Assembly (NCBI GenBank): GCA_045615885.1
Contig: JAZLFR010000061.1
Span: 103,019-167,018 of the forward strand
Length of the DNA stretch: 64,000 nucleotides
Reading direction: 5' to 3'
DNA from: UBA1765 sp045615885
Lineage (GTDB): Bacteria; Fibrobacterota; Fibrobacteria; Fibrobacterales; Fibrobacteraceae
A model generated the notes under the pieces. The model was not told where the DNA came from and ran no database searches. It saw only the letters and a program-made list of their open reading frames with translations. Of the stretch, positions 39,329-48,499 are shown in pieces; within the stretch, counting starts at the first letter, position 1; every line of letters begins with the position of its first letter. The translations under genes were made by a program, and so were the position numbers.

Positions 39329-42300
39329 TTATTTAGTGCGTTTAAATCCAAATGTATTAATTTGATTGACTCGGTTTGCGTACCCGCCAATCTGTACATA
39401 CCATGTAAAGGATGTCAGGTAGGCGCCAGTGCCGACCAGCCTGCCTTCATTTGTAATGCCGTTCCAGCCAATGTAGAAGTTGCCCGGATTGCTGATGCAG
39501 CTCTCGCCTTCGCCGAATATCCGTTCGTCATCGCAAACGATTTTCCCATTTTCCGATGCCACGAAATTTCCAAGGTTTGTGAAGTATTGGATAGAATAGA
39601 AAATGGTCAAGTCACCGATGTCCAGGGAATCGTCCATTCGCTTGTACTGTTCGTACAGTTCCGGCAAGTCGATTGCTATCCAGTGCCCGATAGTGCCTGC
39701 AAGGGAATCGTTAGAAGCGACATCGGCAATGGTTGCTCCCAGCGGGAACAAGGCAATGGATGTTACTTCCTTGTTCTTTTGGTGCTTCTTCGTGATTTCG
39801 CTGGAAGGGTCCAGTTTTGCAAATTTCTTTTCCGAAATTTTTACGGTGACTTCAAGGTCCCCGGTAATGGTTGCCCAGGGCGAGGGGCTTGCAATTTCGT
39901 ACGAGGTCGGGAAATTGCCGAGCGTGTCAGAAAGGACGCCCGGGGCAAAACGTATGTAGTCTCCGACCAATGGCGTCTTGAATACGTTGCGGTCGCTAAC
40001 ATGCTGGTATGTAACTTCTGCAATGGATTGATAAATGTTGGCAGCCTCAGTGGATGCGGGGGTGTCGAACTTTTGGTCAACGCTATATTTTGAAGCTGAA
40101 GGCATGTAGTACGAGAAGGCTTTTGTCAAATCGACTGAATCCGGGTGCGACACCGGTTCCGAAAAGAGAATCTCAATATGGTTGAGTTCCCTATTGTCCT
40201 TGTCAATCTTGAAGTATGCCTTTGTGATTATCGGAGCTATTTTTTCTGAAATCTGTTTGTCAAAAGGCTGTACCGTCAGTTTGCCATAGTTCAGGAAGTT
40301 CATGTAGGAGGTGATTTTGCCGGAGCCTGCCGTGCGCATGCCTTGTGACAGGTTCAGCCCGCCAATGGCAAGAATGCTGTCTGTATTTGGCGTGCGGGAA
40401 TTCCAGGCCTTGACAATGTCAAAATAGCCGATCGTATCGGAACAGGAAATTTGGGAATCGCCTGCGGAAACTTCGCCGTATTGGCTGAGAGATGCGGCGG
40501 CATTGAATGAAAATGCCTTTGAACTATCCCAGAGAACGCAAATCATTTTTGGCAGTGAATCCGCTATGAGCGGCCTGTTGTAGATGATGCGTATGGAGTC
40601 TGCAATGCCGTCTCGGTAGTTTTTGTTTGTTTCGTGGTATGGGGACGGAATGTCCAGTTGCGCTGTCGGTCCGGTTCCGTCATAAATTTCGCTTTCCGTT
40701 ATGTATGGCACAGGAGGCATCTTGAAATGCATGTTGCCGTAGCTTGCCGATAGTAGGGACGAATTGATTGCGCTTGCAATTTTGATGCTTGCTGCGCTGT
40801 CTTCGTATGCTTGGCTGCTGCTCACAAAAACGGACCCGACGCCGTTCACGATGTTGTTGATCTGGAGCGTCAGCCCGTTTGACTTTTGCAGCGTGAACAG
40901 GTCGAACGAACATTCAGTGCAAAGCGAAGAGTCTTTCGAGTTTAACGCAAGTACGGGGAGCGATATTTCTGAACCCAGCCAATTGAAGTATGGGACTCCA
41001 TTCAAAGAATCGGGATCGCTGCTTATTACTTTCCAAGATACGATGTTGCCGCTAGCGTCGCGAGCGATGTTGTTTGCAAAAACGATATAGGGGGCATAGA
41101 ATACGATGGTCGCCTTAAGCGTGCTTACGCTTAGCTGCACCGAGTCAACGGCGGAATGCATTGCATTCAGAGGAATGGTTACCCATAGCGTGTCTACGCC
41201 AGATGGGTTTACCGTGAGAGGAGTTTTGCTTGTGACGAATTCTCCATTTTCCCTTGCCGTGTAGATTGCTCCGTTGAATTCCGGATCGTAATAGATTTTG
41301 TAGGATTCGCCGGCTGCGCCTTCAAGGTCGAGCGTGGTTCCCGAAATTTTTGAAATGTAGATCGGAACCATCGTTCCTGCGGTTGCTGCGCCAACAAAGT
41401 TCCATGCAGTGCCTTTTGGGTATATGGTAGAGGCGTTGCCTGCATAGGTCATGTCTTTGTTCACCACGTCGATTTTTGTGTTTCCCATGACGCGGAAGTT
41501 CATGTAGGTCTTTTTGCCGTCGACATTGATCCACAGACGGTAGGAACCCTCTGGAAGTCCAACGATGTTGTTTGTGTTGATGCTTGGGTGGTAATAGTTC
41601 GTGTCGGCGAGGTTGATGCCGCCGTACCAGATTTTTGCGGCGTTCAGGGAATCGACATGTTCGCCGGTGCGGGTCGTAATCGTGTAGGTAACGTTCAGGT
41701 GCAGGCTGTCTTTGATTGCGGCCCCGCAATAGCGGACCGTATCCATCTTTGTCGAGAGCGATGTGCCGCAGGTGTTGCTGGAACTGCCGGCGATGCGTTC
41801 GTAGCAGATTTCATAGTCGACGAAGTCCGTGACCTCGTCAAGCTCACCGGCCGTAAAGTCAATGCTGCTCTGTTGCGTGATGTACATGTTCGTGCGAATG
41901 AGCACATTTGTCATGTTCGTCATGCGGTCGCAGAAGAAGATGTCGATCGGGTAGGTTTTGCCGTGAACGAGCGGATTCTTGTTTTTGTCGACAAAGTCCT
42001 TGAGTTCAACATAGCCAGGGCTCGACCAGTGCGCTCCGCCGTTGTCAACGGCGAGGCGGCCAGCAATGAATACCCAGATGTCGTCGTCGCCACGGAACGA
42101 GAAGGCCTGCGTGGAGTCGTAAACGAATGTCGCATGGCTTTCAAAGCAGTATTGCTGGTTGCGGGGTTTGCCGGTCCATGGCGAACCTCCGAAATTTCCG
42201 AGGTTGCCGTTTGCGTTTAAGCCCTGGCAATCGATGCCTCCCTTCCAGCCGCCGATTTCAGGGCCGTTGCAAAGCTTGTCGTAGTCGGTGTAGCCCTGGG

Positions 42301-43606
42301 CTACATAGATGTTTGCTGGGCCACGGAGCGGTGTCTGCCCGTTTGCGGCTCGTGTCTGGCGGCATTTTTCACAGGGTACCTGCGGGTTGCCGTCAATTTC
42401 GAGGAGCTTTGCATCTGTTGTCATTTCGACTGGGTAGAAGCCGCCCTTGAGCGTTCCATCCGCTGCGCCTGCGCCGGTGTTGTACATGCTGTAAGACATG
42501 TCCTCCGCATTGAATGTCCAGCTGCCGAGAGTATCGCGTGTGAGTTTCATTTCGTAGCAGCTGACTTCGTTGATGCCCGGCCTGTAATTGAACATTCTGT
42601 TGAAGAGGGTGGTATCGTTGTTGAAGCACTTCTTTGCATTTGCGGAGCCTACGTTCAATACCATTTTGCTGTTGGCGTCGAGCGTGTCAAGGACAATGCC
42701 GTGCTGAATGCCGCGGCATGCGCTTGCAAGGGCCCATTTTTCGCCGGTGAGGTTGTCCCAGCTAGAGAACAGCGGGTTTACGTCCTGGTCGGAGTCATAG
42801 ATGTATGCGGCGATCGTGTATTCGCAAACGCCGGTTACGCCCGGGTCGCTCGTGTACCAGCCGTTGTCAGAGGCATTTGGTCGCTTGGAGGCGTCCGGAA
42901 TAAAGTAGAGATCCTTTGTCGCGAGGGAATCAAAAAGTTTTGTAAGCGGTATTGGTGTCGCGTGGACATCCGTTTCTGCAAGGCCCTTCATGCCGATCTG
43001 GTCGCTTTTGTTGTTGCTGCGGTAAACGATAGCTTCTTCCGGAGCGTCCTTCATGGTGAGCGAGAACCAGCCGCAAAGATTGCGCTCGGCGCGCATCAGG
43101 GTTCCGGTCTTGCCTCCATCGGCGCTGAGCATCGGGGCACCGGTCATCCAGCCGGAAGATTCCGGAGTTAAAATGTAGAGCGTGCCAGAAATTCTGCCTG
43201 GCATTTCGTTTGCAATGACGGTTTTCCCCATTTCGTTTGCGTAAATGTAGAGTTCCGCTGTGCTGTTGAAGTCCTTGCAGGCGAAGGTGTTTTTTGTATT
43301 CAGCTTGGCAATGTCGTAATCCACAAAATCGACATAGTGGATCGATGTGCCGCTGTTTGCGCTTGCAATCACAAAATTTCTGTTCTTATTGCTTGTGTTT
43401 ACTTTTGAGGCGTCGATAGAGAACCAGCCACCTTCTGTGGCCGTCATTGCGGTAAAGCGCGTAGTTTCGTTTAAAGTGTACGCTTTTTCCCAACCATCAG
43501 GAGCCTTGAAATAGATGGTGCCCGTACAGTTTAATGCGGCAAAGGCGCCGCCTGCCATGGCAAGCAGCGTGCCTACAAGAATTTTCAAATATTTTACACC
43601 CAACAT
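39329..43606 (-). CDS. Fibro-slime domain secreted protein
   Basis: 1425 residues, signal peptide cleaved after AFA (about 23). The first 270 residues hold two or three starch-binding/CBM-like repeats (GTIYFKAPDGWEKAYTL; GTLYILTPESSGWMTGAPM). A fibro-slime domain (TIGR02148, PA14-like) spans about 270-590, with FRGDDDIWVFIAGRLAVDNGG from 504. Several beta-sandwich domains follow, and the end (NFYIGWNGITNEGRLVGTGAYLTSFTWYVQIGG) resembles the FlgD/CHU_C-type Ig fold at the C terminus of secreted adhesion proteins. Fibro-slime proteins of F. succinogenes are outer-membrane proteins linked to cellulose adhesion. An operator-like palindrome lies just upstream. Confidence 0.9.
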   Translation of the reverse strand: MLGVKYLKILVGTLLAMAGGAFAALNCTGTIYFKAPDGWEKAYTLNETTRFTAMTATEGGWFSIDASKVNTSNKNRNFVIASANSGTSIHYVDFVDYDIAKLNTKNTFACKDFNSTAELYIYANEMGKTVIANEMPGRISGTLYILTPESSGWMTGAPMLSADGGKTGTLMRAERNLCGWFSLTMKDAPEEAIVYRSNNKSDQIGMKGLAETDVHATPIPLTKLFDSLATKDLYFIPDASKRPNASDNGWYTSDPGVTGVCEYTIAAYIYDSDQDVNPLFSSWDNLTGEKWALASACRGIQHGIVLDTLDANSKMVLNVGSANAKKCFNNDTTLFNRMFNYRPGINEVSCYEMKLTRDTLGSWTFNAEDMSYSMYNTGAGAADGTLKGGFYPVEMTTDAKLLEIDGNPQVPCEKCRQTRAANGQTPLRGPANIYVAQGYTDYDKLCNGPEIGGWKGGIDCQGLNANGNLGNFGGSPWTGKPRNQQYCFESHATFVYDSTQAFSFRGDDDIWVFIAGRLAVDNGGAHWSSPGYVELKDFVDKNKNPLVHGKTYPIDIFFCDRMTNMTNVLIRTNMYITQQSSIDFTAGELDEVTDFVDYEICYERIAGSSSNTCGTSLSTKMDTVRYCGAAIKDSLHLNVTYTITTRTGEHVDSLNAAKIWYGGINLADTNYYHPSINTNNIVGLPEGSYRLWINVDGKKTYMNFRVMGNTKIDVVNKDMTYAGNASTIYPKGTAWNFVGAATAGTMVPIYISKISGTTLDLEGAAGESYKIYYDPEFNGAIYTARENGEFVTSKTPLTVNPSGVDTLWVTIPLNAMHSAVDSVQLSVSTLKATIVFYAPYIVFANNIARDASGNIVSWKVISSDPDSLNGVPYFNWLGSEISLPVLALNSKDSSLCTECSFDLFTLQKSNGLTLQINNIVNGVGSVFVSSSQAYEDSAASIKIASAINSSLLSASYGNMHFKMPPVPYITESEIYDGTGPTAQLDIPSPYHETNKNYRDGIADSIRIIYNRPLIADSLPKMICVLWDSSKAFSFNAAASLSQYGEVSAGDSQISCSDTIGYFDIVKAWNSRTPNTDSILAIGGLNLSQGMRTAGSGKITSYMNFLNYGKLTVQPFDKQISEKIAPIITKAYFKIDKDNRELNHIEILFSEPVSHPDSVDLTKAFSYYMPSASKYSVDQKFDTPASTEAANIYQSIAEVTYQHVSDRNVFKTPLVGDYIRFAPGVLSDTLGNFPTSYEIASPSPWATITGDLEVTVKISEKKFAKLDPSSEITKKHQKNKEVTSIALFPLGATIADVASNDSLAGTIGHWIAIDLPELYEQYKRMDDSLDIGDLTIFYSIQYFTNLGNFVASENGKIVCDDERIFGEGESCISNPGNFYIGWNGITNEGRLVGTGAYLTSFTWYVQIGGYANRVNQINTFGFKRTK

Positions 43607-43633
43607 AAGCCAACCTCCCTAAAAAGGGAATTC

Positions 43634-43676
43634 TACACCTAACTGAATATATATTCAATATAGTGAAAAAGGTGTA
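43634..43676. promoter_or_regulatory. Nested inverted repeats upstream of the fibro-slime gene
   Basis: Outer arms TACACCT (43634-43640) and AGGTGTA (43670-43676) enclose a perfect TGAATATATATTCA palindrome (43644-43657). It lies 27-70 bases before the ATG, where a repressor or activator could act. Confidence 0.45.
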
Positions 43677-43708
43677 AATATGTTAAGTCGCGTGTAAGTT
43701 TTTTGGTA

Positions 43709-45385
43709 CTATTTGCCGTAGTCCCTTAAACGAAGGAGTGCTGCTGCGACTTCGCTTGTTCTTGGGAGGGCTGCGTCCTTGGAAAGCCCCTGGGCAATGC
43801 CCCTGAAGCCCACGTTCTTGATTTTTTCGAAGCGGTCTTCGATCATTTTCAGGCTAGGTACGTCTTCTGCGCTCTGGAGCATGTTCAAAAGCAGAAGGCC
43901 TGCGCCCAGGCGCGAGGCGGCGTCCGGGAACGCAACGCCCGAAAGGTTGGCTGTCAAAAAGCCGATCTGCATGTTTGTGCCTTGGCACTTGACCTTGACC
44001 TGGCGCTCTACGCTTGAAGTCGGCTTTACAGAAGCCTTGAGTTCCTCGATGAATGCGTTGAAGTTGCGGGACTGCCCGGCCTGGTAGCGGAACGGGGCGA
44101 GTTCACGCTTGGTAAAGCCCTGGCAAATTTCCTTGGCTTTTGCCGTTGCGCATTCCGCGTTGTAGTTTGCCATCAGAATTACGTTGTCTGCCGCTTCCAG
44201 GTAGTCGCCGCAGGCGCCAGCCACGATGATGAAGCTTATGCCGCCTTCTGCAAAGTCCTTGATGCGGTCGATAAGCGGCACGAGCGGTTCGCGCGCGTCC
44301 CCTACGAGGGCACGCACGCGTGCGTCGCGCACAAGAAAGTTCACTGCCGAGGCGTCTTCGTCAATCAGGACTGTCTTTGCGCCAAACTCTAGCGCTTCGA
44401 GCAGGTTCGAGGCCTCGCTCGTGGAGCCGCTTGCAGAGGCCGTAGAAAAGTCCTGCGTGCTCTTGCCGCCCGGGAGTTCGTGCACAAGGGCTGAAATGTC
44501 TGTGTGGCGCACGCTCCTGCCGTCTTCTACGCCTACGCGCACGGCGCTTTCGTCCACGACAATCCATTCGCGGCCGTCGCCCTGAATATGCGGATAGACA
44601 GCTTTGCAAAGAGCAGAGAGCAGGGTGGATTTTCCGTGGTAGGCGCCGCCGGTAATCACGGTAATGCCTTTTGGAATGCCCATGCCGCAAATGCGTTCGC
44701 CGCAGGCTTCGAGTTCGACCTGGAGCTCCGCCGGGGCCGCAAAAGGCACGGCGTTCTGCAACGGCTTTTCTGAAATTCCGCTTTCGCGCGGCAGTATCGC
44801 CCCGTTCGGAACAAAGGCCGCAAGGCCATGTGCGCGGGCTGCGTCAAGCAAAGCTTCACGCATTTCAAGGCTCTTGATCGCTGCCGTTGCGCGTGCGATT
44901 TTGCCCGAGTCTGCATACAGGCCCGCAGTAAGCAGGTCCGGCAGCGTAGATGTCAAAATGTCTGCCAAAAGTTCGCCGTTGATCAGGCGCTTTTCGCCCG
45001 GCAGGTTCACCTGGAAGCATGCGGTCACATTGCCGTTTTCTACCCAGAGGGCGTTCCTGACCATGATTTCCTGGCCGGGGACAGCCATGATGATGTCGGC
45101 GTTCTTTTCGGGGTAGCGCTCCTGGATGATTGCCGCCAGTTCGCGGTGCAAAAAGTCGGAGAGGGCGAGCCTCTGTGTGAAGGTGTTCGAAAATTCCCCC
45201 TTCCAGCCGAGCATGGCGAGCGGTGCCGTTACGGTCGCTCTGGACGGTGGAGCATACGGGTCGCCCTGGATATGCAGGAATTCGAGCGTGAAATCCCCGA
45301 AATCCCACTTTTTGGAAGCCAGTTGCTTATATAAACCATACGGTTTGCCCGTAATTTGACGAATTTTTTGATAAAGTTCCTTCAT
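43709..45385 (-). CDS. Predicted ABC-class ATPase (PF09818 family)
   Basis: 558 residues. The N-terminal DUF (MKELYQKIRQITGKPYGLYKQLASKKWDFGDFTLEFLHIQGDPYAPPS) and the following phosphorylation-site-like P-loop TVITGGAYHGKSTLLSAL match the predicted ATPase of the ABC class. Walker B is KTVLIDEDASAVNFL, followed by RDARVRALV, GISFIIVAGACGDYLEAADNVILM and the end RGIAQGLSKDAALPR. These soluble ATPases have no membrane partner and an unknown role. Single minus-strand gene; the PEGA protein is divergent. Confidence 0.88.
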   Translation of the reverse strand: MKELYQKIRQITGKPYGLYKQLASKKWDFGDFTLEFLHIQGDPYAPPSRATVTAPLAMLGWKGEFSNTFTQRLALSDFLHRELAAIIQERYPEKNADIIMAVPGQEIMVRNALWVENGNVTACFQVNLPGEKRLINGELLADILTSTLPDLLTAGLYADSGKIARATAAIKSLEMREALLDAARAHGLAAFVPNGAILPRESGISEKPLQNAVPFAAPAELQVELEACGERICGMGIPKGITVITGGAYHGKSTLLSALCKAVYPHIQGDGREWIVVDESAVRVGVEDGRSVRHTDISALVHELPGGKSTQDFSTASASGSTSEASNLLEALEFGAKTVLIDEDASAVNFLVRDARVRALVGDAREPLVPLIDRIKDFAEGGISFIIVAGACGDYLEAADNVILMANYNAECATAKAKEICQGFTKRELAPFRYQAGQSRNFNAFIEELKASVKPTSSVERQVKVKCQGTNMQIGFLTANLSGVAFPDAASRLGAGLLLLNMLQSAEDVPSLKMIEDRFEKIKNVGFRGIAQGLSKDAALPRTSEVAAALLRLRDYGK

Positions 45386-45502
45386 GACCCGATAAATTAG
45401 CTAGAATGTGGTATAAATTCACAAAAAAAAACAAAAAAAGTTGCCCTTTTGGGGTAAAATCTTTATATCTTACGGCTATCCCGTAATTAGGAGTAAGTTT
45501 AT

Positions 45503-46030
45503 ATGTCTAAAAAGTTCTCCATCATCGCACTTCTTGTGCTTTGCATGTCCCTCATTGCTTTCGCAGACGAAGACCCACCACCGCGCGGTAAGCCGGCTAC
45601 CATCACCATCATCACCAATCCTCCTGGCAGCCAGGTGTTCCTTGGCGGTGAAGACTTGGGCAAGAGCCCGATCGTGAACAAGGCCGTTGAATCCGGTCGC
45701 CAGCGCGTTACCGTGATCGACCAGGGTTACGAACTCGTGAACCAGCGCATTAACGTTTGGCCGGGCAAAGAAAACAAGTTTGAATTCGGCACCACCATTC
45801 CGAAGGGCCACATCGAAATCACGACAATCCCGAGCAAGTGCCGCATCTTTGTCGATGGCGAACTTGCCGACATGACCGATGGCGCTGCCCTTACCGTGCA
45901 TAACCTCGAAGCAGGTGACCACATGGTTCGCGCAGAATGCGGCGGCAAGAAGAATGCCGAACAGCTCGTGACCGTCGAAGGCGAAAAGACCAAGAAGGTT
46001 ACCCTCGACGCATCTGGCAAGAAGAAGTAA
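45503..46030 (+). CDS. Exported PEGA-domain protein
   Basis: 175 residues. Signal peptide MSKKFSIIALLVLCMSLIAFA. Two PEGA-like repeats: ATITIITNPPGSQVFLGGEDLGKSPIVNKAVESGRQRVTVIDQGYE and GHIEITTIPSKCRIFVDGELADMTDGAALTVHNLEAGDHMVRAEC. The motif of a beta strand, D/G-x-x-x-G-x-T/S-P is typical of PEGA domains, which occur in surface and S-layer-like proteins. AGGAG lies upstream of the ATG. A strong hairpin terminator follows. Confidence 0.88.
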   Translation: MSKKFSIIALLVLCMSLIAFADEDPPPRGKPATITIITNPPGSQVFLGGEDLGKSPIVNKAVESGRQRVTVIDQGYELVNQRINVWPGKENKFEFGTTIPKGHIEITTIPSKCRIFVDGELADMTDGAALTVHNLEAGDHMVRAECGGKKNAEQLVTVEGEKTKKVTLDASGKKK

Positions 46031-46052
46031 GTTTCATTTCTCCTCCTAGGGA

Positions 46053-46080
46053 AGGCCCGCCGCAAGGCGGGCTTTCTTTG
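46053..46080 (+). terminator. Terminator of the PEGA gene
   Basis: GCCCGCC-GCAA-GGCGGGC followed by TTTCTTTG, 22 bases after the stop. Confidence 0.85.
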
Positions 46081-46134
46081 TTTTTGGGGCAAAGCCCCAG
46101 TTCCATAAAACCTTGCCTGCAGCTCTGCCAAAGC

Positions 46135-46164
46135 AAAATCCCCGGAGTTCACTCCGGGGATTTT
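46135..46164 (-). terminator. Terminator of the FkpA-like gene
   Basis: AAAATCCCCGGAG-TTCA-CTCCGGGGATTTT, placed directly after the stop at 46188 on the minus strand. Confidence 0.85.
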
Positions 46165-46187
46165 GGCTAGCCTTTCAACGGCAGAAA

Positions 46188-47189
46188 TTACTTCTTGGAG
46201 TCGGACTTCGTTGCTTCTACAGGCTTTGCTTCTGGCTTGGCGGCTTCCTGTTTTGCAGCAGGCTTTGCGTCTTGCTTTGCAGGTTCTGCGGCCTTTGCCT
46301 CTGGCTTTACGTCGGCCTTCGGTGCTTCAGCCTTTGGAGCTTCGGCCGGTGCTGCCGGTGCGGCTTCTGCGGGCTTTGCCGTAGAGTCTGCAGCCGGAAC
46401 GGCAAGGGTGTCTGCCGGTGTCGGATTGGCCTGGACAACTTCAAGAAGTTCCACTTCGAAAATGAGCATGGAGTTGCCCGGGATGATTGGCGGGGCGCCT
46501 GCTTCACCGTATGCGAGCTCGCTCGGGATCCATGCGGTAGCCTTCATGCCGGCCTTCAGGTTGAGCAAAAGTTCCTGCCAGCCTTCGATGACTGCTGTTA
46601 CCGGGAATTCGAGCGGTTCGCCGCGATCGTAGCTGGAATCGAACTGCTTGCCGTCGAGAAGCGAGCCCTTGTAATGGACCTTGACTCGGTCATCTTTTTT
46701 CGGGGTAATGCCTTCTGCGTTCTGGGTAATCTTGTACTGGAGGCCGCTTGCGGTCGTAATCACGCCCTCTGCCGTCTTGTTCTTTTCGAGGAATGCCTTT
46801 TGGTCGGCTACGGACTTTTCTGCAGCTGCCTTGGCGTCGGCTTCGCGCTTCTTCTGGAGCTCTGCGACAAGTTCCTGGAGGGTGGCGTCCACTTCTTCCT
46901 TGGTCATGAGCGGCGGCACGGTGCTGTCGATTGCGCTCAGAATGCCTTTGCCGACCAGGTCAACGCTCAGGCCGAGTGCAAAAACGTCCTTTACGGATTG
47001 GCCGATGTTCTGGCCGAGGGCATAGCTGTAGCGGTCTGCCTGGGTGGCAAGTGTATCCTTTTTTGCGGCAGCTTCGACTGCCTGCGGGGCGGCTTCTGCA
47101 GCTGCCGGTTCAACGGTTGGCTGTGGTGCGCTGGAGCATCCGATGAGGGTTCCGGCGGCAGCGAGTGCCAAAAAGCCACATTTCTTCAT
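46188..47189 (-). CDS. FKBP-type peptidyl-prolyl isomerase lipoprotein (FkpA/Mip-like)
   Basis: 333 residues. Lipobox GTLIGC (Cys 18) directs it to a membrane. Residues 45-155 are the helical dimerisation domain of FkpA/Mip (YSYALGQNIGQSVKDVFALGLSVDLVGKGILSAID). The FKBP domain follows: GLQYKITQNAEGITPKKDDRVKVHYKGSLLDGKQFDSSYDRGEPLEFPVTAVIEGWQELLLNLKAG, with Y/D/F ligand residues conserved. The last about 70 residues are an Ala/Lys/Pro/Glu low-complexity tail (EAPKAEAPKADVKPEAKAAE), unusual for the family and perhaps cell-wall binding. Periplasmic folding helper. Confidence 0.93.
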   Translation of the reverse strand: MKKCGFLALAAAGTLIGCSSAPQPTVEPAAAEAAPQAVEAAAKKDTLATQADRYSYALGQNIGQSVKDVFALGLSVDLVGKGILSAIDSTVPPLMTKEEVDATLQELVAELQKKREADAKAAAEKSVADQKAFLEKNKTAEGVITTASGLQYKITQNAEGITPKKDDRVKVHYKGSLLDGKQFDSSYDRGEPLEFPVTAVIEGWQELLLNLKAGMKATAWIPSELAYGEAGAPPIIPGNSMLIFEVELLEVVQANPTPADTLAVPAADSTAKPAEAAPAAPAEAPKAEAPKADVKPEAKAAEPAKQDAKPAAKQEAAKPEAKPVEATKSDSKK

Positions 47190-47327
47190 AAGAATCCTTT
47201 AGTTCGTAACTTATTGAAAATTCGTCAGTTAGCGAAAATTTTCGTTCAACTTGAGCACTAATTTAAAATATTTGAGCTCAAAAGAGTAGTGTTTTAGGCT
47301 CTAGGAACACTTTGGGAGCACTTTTTT

Positions 47328-47343
47328 TGTGATGGATATCACA
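47328..47343 (+). promoter_or_regulatory. Perfect CRP/FNR-type box
   Basis: TGTGA-TGGATA-TCACA, a perfect two-fold site with the CRP half-sites. A TATACT -10 at 47384-47389 puts the box centre about 60 bases before the predicted start of transcription, the class I CRP position. Confidence 0.7.
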
Positions 47344-47420
47344 TTTGCGAATTTTCCCCCTTTTCTTTTTGTTTACAAATTCCTATACTTGGCGCAGATA
47401 TTCGAAAAGAGGAAAAGTAA

Positions 47421-47597
47421 ATGAGCGAATATTTCAGCAAAATCATTGCAAAGACCGCTGCAGAAACAGCTACTTTTGAAGAATCCAAGCAGGAACTTCG
47501 CAAGCAGATTTCCGTGTCTGTCGTGAATGCAAGCCAGGCCACGGGCGCTTTGCATTTCCGCAAGCGTGAAACCCTCAAGGGCCTTGCAGAAGCCTAA
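47421..47597 (+). CDS. 58-residue helical protein under a CRP-type box
   Basis: ATG at 47421 preceded by GAGG. The product is a charged helical protein (MSEYFSKIIAKTAAETATFE...) with no signal or membrane segment; a middle stretch VVNASQATGALHFRKRETLKGLAEA follows. Codon use looks like that of its neighbours. It is flanked by its own promoter and by a hairpin terminator, so I think it is real although it is short. No known family. Confidence 0.65.
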   Translation: MSEYFSKIIAKTAAETATFEESKQELRKQISVSVVNASQATGALHFRKRETLKGLAEA

Positions 47598-47622
47598 TCT
47601 AGATAGCTTTTACATTGTAAAG

Positions 47623-47649
47623 AAAACGGACCTTTCGGCCCGTTTTTTG
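47623..47649 (+). terminator. Terminator after the 58-residue gene
   Basis: AAAACGGACC-TTTC-GGCCCGTTTTTT. It lies 26 bases after the stop. Confidence 0.8.
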
Positions 47650-47663
47650 TTTTTTAAGGGATT

Positions 47664-48323
47664 TTAGCCCTTTTTGCGGAACCAGGATTCTACCGGTTCA
47701 CGGCCCGCCTCAAACGCGTTGACATGCGAACCCGGCAGGGCGCGGCCAAACGGGAACACCATGGCAATGCTTTCGCCTTCCAGTTCCGGCATGACTTCGT
47801 GATATACTTCCGGGTAGCTTGCGGAACTTGCCTGCGGGCAGCAAGAGTAGCCGAGGCTTTCGAGGCCAAGCATCAGGTAGCCCGCAAAAATGCCAAGGTC
47901 CATGAGGGTCGTATCTACATGTTCCGGGAGGCAACTCAGCACGAATGCCTGCGGCGCGCCGAACAGCTCGAAGTTTGCGCGGTCATGGCGCTTGCGGGCA
48001 GCCTTGTCTTCGCGGGCAATGCCCTTGTGCGTAAACAGAGCCTTGCCGAGGGCGATTGCGCGCGGCCGGTAGATTTGCAGGAGCGTGGAGTCAAAGTCCG
48101 GGTGCGGGGTTTCGCCTGCGTCGAACTTTTTGCAGAGGCCCTCGCGGAGCTTTTCGAGAGTCTCGCCCTGCACGAGCGTAAGCTTCCAGGGCTGGGAATT
48201 CTTGCCCGAAGGCGCGAAGCGGATAGCTTCCAGCAGATTTTGGAGGTCTTCGTTTGAAATGAGCTCGCCCGTAAATTCGCGGGCGCTCTTGCGCGAGCGC
48301 ATGTTTTGCAATGTGGAGTTCAT
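47664..48323 (-). CDS. Nitroreductase-family protein
   Basis: About 219 residues. Start at the ATG (48323); a TTG 9 bases upstream is also open. SRKSAREFTGELISNEDLQNLLEAIRFAPSGKNSQPWKLTLVQG is the FMN-binding N terminus of nitroreductases (RxSxRxF, then APSGxNxQPW). LMDLGIFAGYLMLGLESLGYSCCP and a C-terminal segment MVFPFGRALPG continue the fold. It is an NAD(P)H-dependent FMN oxidoreductase; the true substrate (quinone, nitroaromatic, flavin) is not given by the sequence. Confidence 0.9.
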   Translation of the reverse strand: MNSTLQNMRSRKSAREFTGELISNEDLQNLLEAIRFAPSGKNSQPWKLTLVQGETLEKLREGLCKKFDAGETPHPDFDSTLLQIYRPRAIALGKALFTHKGIAREDKAARKRHDRANFELFGAPQAFVLSCLPEHVDTTLMDLGIFAGYLMLGLESLGYSCCPQASSASYPEVYHEVMPELEGESIAMVFPFGRALPGSHVNAFEAGREPVESWFRKKG

Positions 48324-48499
48324 AAAAGTCAACCTAGAAAATATCTACTTGAAATAAAACCCTGAAAAATGCATTTTTTGCTAAAAACTGCTTAAATTAT
48401 TGATTTTAAAGTAGTTACGCTTACCTTATGGCAAAATTTATTTACAACTAAAAGTAAATTTATTATTTTGTTACCGAATGGGCTAAAGGAGGAATCTTT

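Noticed and set aside
46113..47261. 382-residue ORF on the plus strand
   Set aside because: It runs antisense through the FkpA-like lipoprotein gene, which has clear domains; it is a shadow of the codon bias of the real gene.
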